From assembly GCA_020829485.1 (NCBI GenBank), contig JAIVFU010000085.1, forward strand, positions 1-27,017: 27,017 nt of DNA, in the 5' to 3' direction. Origin of the DNA: Nostoc sp. CHAB 5834. Its GTDB lineage: Bacteria; Cyanobacteriota; Cyanobacteriia; Cyanobacteriales; Nostocaceae. The notes under the pieces were generated by a model, which saw only the letters and a list, made by a program, of their open reading frames with translations, made no database searches and had not been told where the DNA came from. The first letter of the stretch is position 1; every line of letters begins with the position of its first letter. Positions 24,613-27,017 of the stretch are shown piece by piece. The translations under genes were made by a program, and so were the position numbers.

Positions 24613-25236
24613 TCACTTTTTGAACAAGAATGATACAAGTCTGGGTGGTTTATTTTGGTCTTGCTCATGCCACCACTCGTTGAAATCCTCAAGCCGGAAA
24701 CCAAAATTTTTGGCTGCATGAAAAAAATCTGATAGGTGATGTATAAATGCTGGGATTTCAATCACTTCTTGATTTCTTTGAAAATTAGCTTGTGTGCCTT
24801 GATACTGTCTGAATGGATGAAGTTCACAAATGAAAAAGTATCCTCCCGGAACGAGTACACGGGAGGCTTCTGAAAAAATTTTTGGCAAATCTTTGATGTG
24901 TTCCAAAACGAGATTACAGGTGATTAAATCAATAGACTCGTTGCTGCAAATCCATTGATTTGTAATGTCTGCGGTAATGAACGTCACGTTGACTGAATTT
25001 ACTTTCTCTTTCGCCTTCTCGATCATGGCTGCTGAAAAATCAACTGCATAGACTGTTTGGGCAATTTGTGATAAGAGCAAAGTATTTTTGCCTGTACCAC
25101 AGCCAATTTCAACGATTGATTTACATCTCAAACGCATTAAGGTTTCTTTAGTAACGGTTTGATCCAGATCGCGGGTCAGGTTTTGATCAGCATCATAGGT
25201 GGTTGACCAATTATCGTATGCGGCTTGAACACTCAT
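24613..25236 (-). CDS. Class I SAM-dependent methyltransferase
   Basis: A 207-residue methyltransferase of the UbiE/BioC style. Near the start is AYDNWSTTYDADQN, then the SAM loop IVEIGCGTGKN (about residues 41-51), the acidic motif VYAVDFSAAMIEKAKEK, NLVLEHI and VLVPGGYFFICELH. The ribosome site is weak. There is no sign that it belongs to the polyketide cluster, which lies far to the left on the same strand. Substrate unknown; the fold is well supported. Confidence 0.85.
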   Translation of the reverse strand: MSVQAAYDNWSTTYDADQNLTRDLDQTVTKETLMRLRCKSIVEIGCGTGKNTLLLSQIAQTVYAVDFSAAMIEKAKEKVNSVNVTFITADITNQWICSNESIDLITCNLVLEHIKDLPKIFSEASRVLVPGGYFFICELHPFRQYQGTQANFQRNQEVIEIPAFIHHLSDFFHAAKNFGFRLEDFNEWWHEQDQNKPPRLVSFLFKK

Positions 25237-25310
25237 ATTGACTCAGAAATGGCTACATTTTGGTGAGTAGAGTTATCCTACATCTACTTATTATGCAAAA
25301 TTATTCCTAT

Positions 25311-25370
25311 TAAGCTTACGAGCTTATGTGTAACTGCGATGGATGGGCTTAGTACCTCAGCCCATCCTAC
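25311..25370 (-). repeat. REP-like palindrome pair in the spacer
   Basis: TAAGCT-TACG-AGCTTA at 25311-25326 is a small perfect hairpin. GGATGGGCT at 25341-25349 pairs with AGCCCATCC at 25359-25367. On the minus strand the second begins GTAG followed by GATGGGCT, the tetranucleotide-plus-stem layout of REP elements that are moved by RAYT transposases. No transposase is nearby. It may also end transcription of the gene that stops at 25391. Confidence 0.5.
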
Positions 25371-25390
25371 AGCGCTTGAGTGCAAACGTC

Positions 25391-25759
25391 TTATTTCTGT
25401 TTGCAGGTTGGGGTAAGTTCTACATTGTAGAAAGTCCCTGGTTTGGGATTAATTGAACGCAACTGCTGGATAAAAGTATTAAATGTTGTATTGCTGATGC
25501 CGAAGCCAGCTTCAGCACAAGCAGATAAACCTCCTTCGATGGGAATAGATCCGGTACTGGGACTATATACAATGAATTTATCAACAGTGCCAGTACCAAC
25601 CCCAAACCCAATAATCTGACGAACTGTTCTCAAAGCTGCATTATCTAAGGCACCACCAATACTGCCAATACTGATATTAACCGCACGACTTTCAGCCACA
25701 GCTGGCGCACTAATCGACAATACTGCCCCAACAATCATCAAACAGGTGAACTTCAACAT
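25391..25759 (-). CDS. Small secreted protein of unknown function
   Basis: A 122-residue protein; the ATG at 25759 is used because AGGAGAG lies just before it (a TTG five codons upstream would place the ribosome site inside the gene). Residues 1-22 are a signal peptide with KFTCLMIVGAVLSISAPAVA and a likely cleavage after AVA. The mature part is rich in Gly, Ser and Thr and has two Cys (SACAEAG and TPTCKQ) that could form a disulfide in the periplasm. I do not recognise the family. It stands alone between hairpin spacers and is probably a single gene. Confidence 0.72.
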   Translation of the reverse strand: MLKFTCLMIVGAVLSISAPAVAESRAVNISIGSIGGALDNAALRTVRQIIGFGVGTGTVDKFIVYSPSTGSIPIEGGLSACAEAGFGISNTTFNTFIQQLRSINPKPGTFYNVELTPTCKQK

Positions 25760-25774
25760 TATTCTCTCCTGCAA

Positions 25775-26114
25775 AAAATTGAAAAACTAATAATTAGGTT
25801 TCGACATGATTACTTCAGCATTAGGTCTTTCCTTTTCTGAAGAATGTTAATTTCTTAAAAATTCTTTATAAAATCGCCTTTGCAGACAGACCCCTGGCTG
25901 TCTAATCAGTATTTAAAGGCTTGAGACTCAAGCCACTGTGGGGCATCGAAAAGCAGTTGAGCAAACTTTCAATCGCAAAAAGCCAGCCTTTCACCTCCAA
26001 GGTCATCCATCGGGGCTAGCGAGTCACTAATGACCATGAAAATTGCAAATCCTTCAAAGCGTGGGAGCTTTGAGGATTTTGGGTATTGATATTTGGTATT
26101 GGTTTTTTTGACAG
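25775..26114. other. 340-bp spacer with several hairpins
   Basis: No coding gene is supported. It holds GGCTTGA-GAC-TCAAGCC (25918-25934), AGACAG paired with CTGTCT (25884-25903) and the terminator-like hairpin at 26047-26079. Clustered stems of this kind could mean a small RNA or repeat remnants, but nothing diagnostic (no tRNA, no known riboswitch pattern) was found. Confidence 0.4.
26047..26079 (-). terminator. Terminator-like hairpin behind the EF-hand gene
   Basis: AAATCCTTCAAAGC at 26047-26060 pairs with GCTTTGAGGATTT at 26067-26079 apart from one bulged base, around a loop of six bases (GTGGGA). On the minus strand the stem is followed by a T-rich stretch (GCAATTTTC). It lies 35 bases behind the EF-hand stop. 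Confidence 0.55.
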
Positions 26115-26348
26115 CTAGGTTAAATTATCTGCTTTCTTAACTGCTGACTTTAACTCTTCAAAGGTAATACTACCGTCAGAGTCTGAATCATAATTTACTA
26201 GTAATTCCTGGGGAGTACTGATATTTGTCTCTGATGAAATGATTGTACTTAAGCCAGGACTTAAAAAAAGATCATTAATGGAGATTTTGCCGTCAAGATC
26301 GGTATCTAATTTATTAAAAAGAGATTGAAGCTCTTGCTCGGTTGCCAT
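26115..26348 (-). CDS. Small EF-hand calcium-binding protein
   Basis: A 77-residue acidic protein with two EF-hand loops: DTDLDGKISIND at residues 15-26 and DSDSDGSITFEE at 54-65. Both have Asp at positions 1, 3 and 5; the first ends in Asp instead of the usual Glu at position 12, which often weakens binding. No signal peptide, so it is probably cytoplasmic. The ribosome site is weak. Function likely calcium buffering or sensing; no partner is seen in the window. Confidence 0.85.
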   Translation of the reverse strand: MATEQELQSLFNKLDTDLDGKISINDLFLSPGLSTIISSETNISTPQELLVNYDSDSDGSITFEELKSAVKKADNLT

Positions 26349-26662
26349 AAGTTTATATTTGAAGAACCGTTTTTCAACTTAATATCTCATTAATCTCTCT
26401 TTCATTAAATAAAGTTGTATCTAAAGACATAGAAACTGTCAGTCAAACAGGGCAATTAACAGATGATTCACACCATCCACTCGACCCAATCGGGCGCATC
26501 TAGAATCAAAATCTCATCCTTGAGAGAGGCAATAAGCTGCTAGTTTGCTGCGATCATTGGTCTGGAGTGGATTTGGGATAAAGATCCCTTAAATATGAAC
26601 ATTGGTTTGGTTCCACTCAGTCTATGAATCGAAACCATAAAGAACGGAGGACGAAAGACATT
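26349..26662. other. 314-bp spacer between the EF-hand and PRC-barrel genes
   Basis: The spacer between the two divergent genes is AT-rich. No gene, strong hairpin or repeat is supported; both promoters should lie here, and a ribosome site (GGAGG) for the right-hand gene is at 26645-26649. Confidence 0.4.
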
Positions 26663-26917
26663 ATGTCTCTTCATAAAATTGAAGATTTTGATGCCAATGA
26701 GCACGAACAGAATTCTCAGGAGCATCTTCGGGGGTTTGACCTTTACTCCAAAGACGAAAAAATTGGCTCTGCTGACGACCTTTTGGTTGATGATGATGGC
26801 CACATTCGTTATCTGGTTATAAACACAGGCATCTGGATTTTTGGCAAAAAAGTTCTGCTGCCAATTGGATGTTCCCAGGTAGACTATGATACCTTACGGG
26901 GCTACAACTTGGGCTAG
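26663..26917 (+). CDS. PRC-barrel domain protein, short
   Basis: An 84-residue protein. The ATG at 26663 is preferred since GGAGG lies about 12 bases before it and the usual family start MSLHKIEDFD is met; an upstream ATG at 26624 reads through that ribosome site. It has the PRC-barrel core: LRGFDLYSKDEKIGSADDLL, VDDDGHIRYLVINTG and IFGKKVLLPIG. Many cyanobacterial members are about twice as long or more and continue after the barrel; here the frame ends with TLRGYNLG and a stop, so a C-terminal truncation is possible. Such proteins are often stress-related; the exact role is unknown. The gene is divergent from the EF-hand gene. Confidence 0.8.
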   Translation: MSLHKIEDFDANEHEQNSQEHLRGFDLYSKDEKIGSADDLLVDDDGHIRYLVINTGIWIFGKKVLLPIGCSQVDYDTLRGYNLG

Positions 26918-27017
26918 GATGCAGATAAAATAAGCCTCATAGCCCTTTCCCCTTGTTGATAATACTTCCGCTTATTAGGAGATAGTGTCATTAACTCAGC
27001 CACCAGTTCATAAGAAT
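26918..27017. other. Right edge, no gene seen
   Basis: The last 100 bases hold no supported gene, and no frame continues the PRC-barrel homology. Confidence 0.35.

Noticed and set aside
25880..26040. tRNA or known small RNA in the hairpin-rich spacer
   Set aside because: No cloverleaf, CCA end or T-loop consensus (GTTCRA) in the right place was found; only isolated short stems.

Overview
The window looks like a filamentous, Nostoc-like cyanobacterium. It has many HIP1 octamers (GCGATCGC and partial copies), a group 2 type sigma factor, a large RTX protein of cyanobacterial style, short G-rich repeats of the GGGAGCAGGG kind in and between genes, and MITE-like inverted-repeat elements. No tRNA, rRNA or CRISPR array was seen.

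Positions 1-16993 hold one minus-strand biosynthetic cluster. Read 5' to 3' it contains a C-terminally truncated fatty acyl-AMP ligase, a free acyl carrier protein, a CylC-like dimetal-carboxylate halogenase, a KS-AT-KR-ACP polyketide synthase split by a one-base frameshift, and a second polyketide synthase with KS, AT-like and ACP domains. These are followed by a 622-residue protein with a TubC-type docking domain fused to an unrecognised region, an SDR oxidoreductase, an MGDG-synthase-like (GT28) glycosyltransferase, and two tandem zinc-finger-like methyltransferases, one of them broken. From family knowledge the likely logic is: a fatty acid is activated and loaded on the ACP, chlorinated at an unactivated carbon, extended once and reduced to a beta-hydroxy acyl chain, relayed, then tailored by oxidoreduction, glycosylation and methylation. 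The product is inferred to be a halogenated glycolipid-like polyketide. No type III PKS is present, so the cluster is not a plain copy of the cylindrocyclophane pathway.

The most interesting part is the second PKS. Its KS keeps Cys208 and His383 but has Gln343 where the HGTGT histidine should be. Its AT has GYGVGE instead of GHSxGE and lacks about 76 residues that the neighbouring AT has. Both changes remove chain extension, so it reads as a non-elongating relay module in a cis-AT system. Its acidic C-terminal tail precedes a gene whose product starts with a docking domain, which suggests hand-over of the ACP-bound chain to an undescribed enzyme.

Positions 17345-21688 encode a 1447-residue RTX nonapeptide-repeat protein, with a terminator-like hairpin and a candidate MITE behind it. 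Positions 21838-23417 are a graveyard: a RecD-type helicase 3' fragment, a sigma factor without region 4, and an SDR cut off just after its catalytic Lys. The last two are joined tail to tail at one breakpoint. Positions 23651-27017 hold an intact LysR regulator, a small methyltransferase, a secreted small protein, an EF-hand protein and a short PRC-barrel protein, separated by hairpin-rich spacers.

Several lesions (truncated ligase, PKS frameshift, truncated methyltransferase copy) suggest either that the cluster is decaying or that some are sequencing errors. The sequence alone cannot decide between these.
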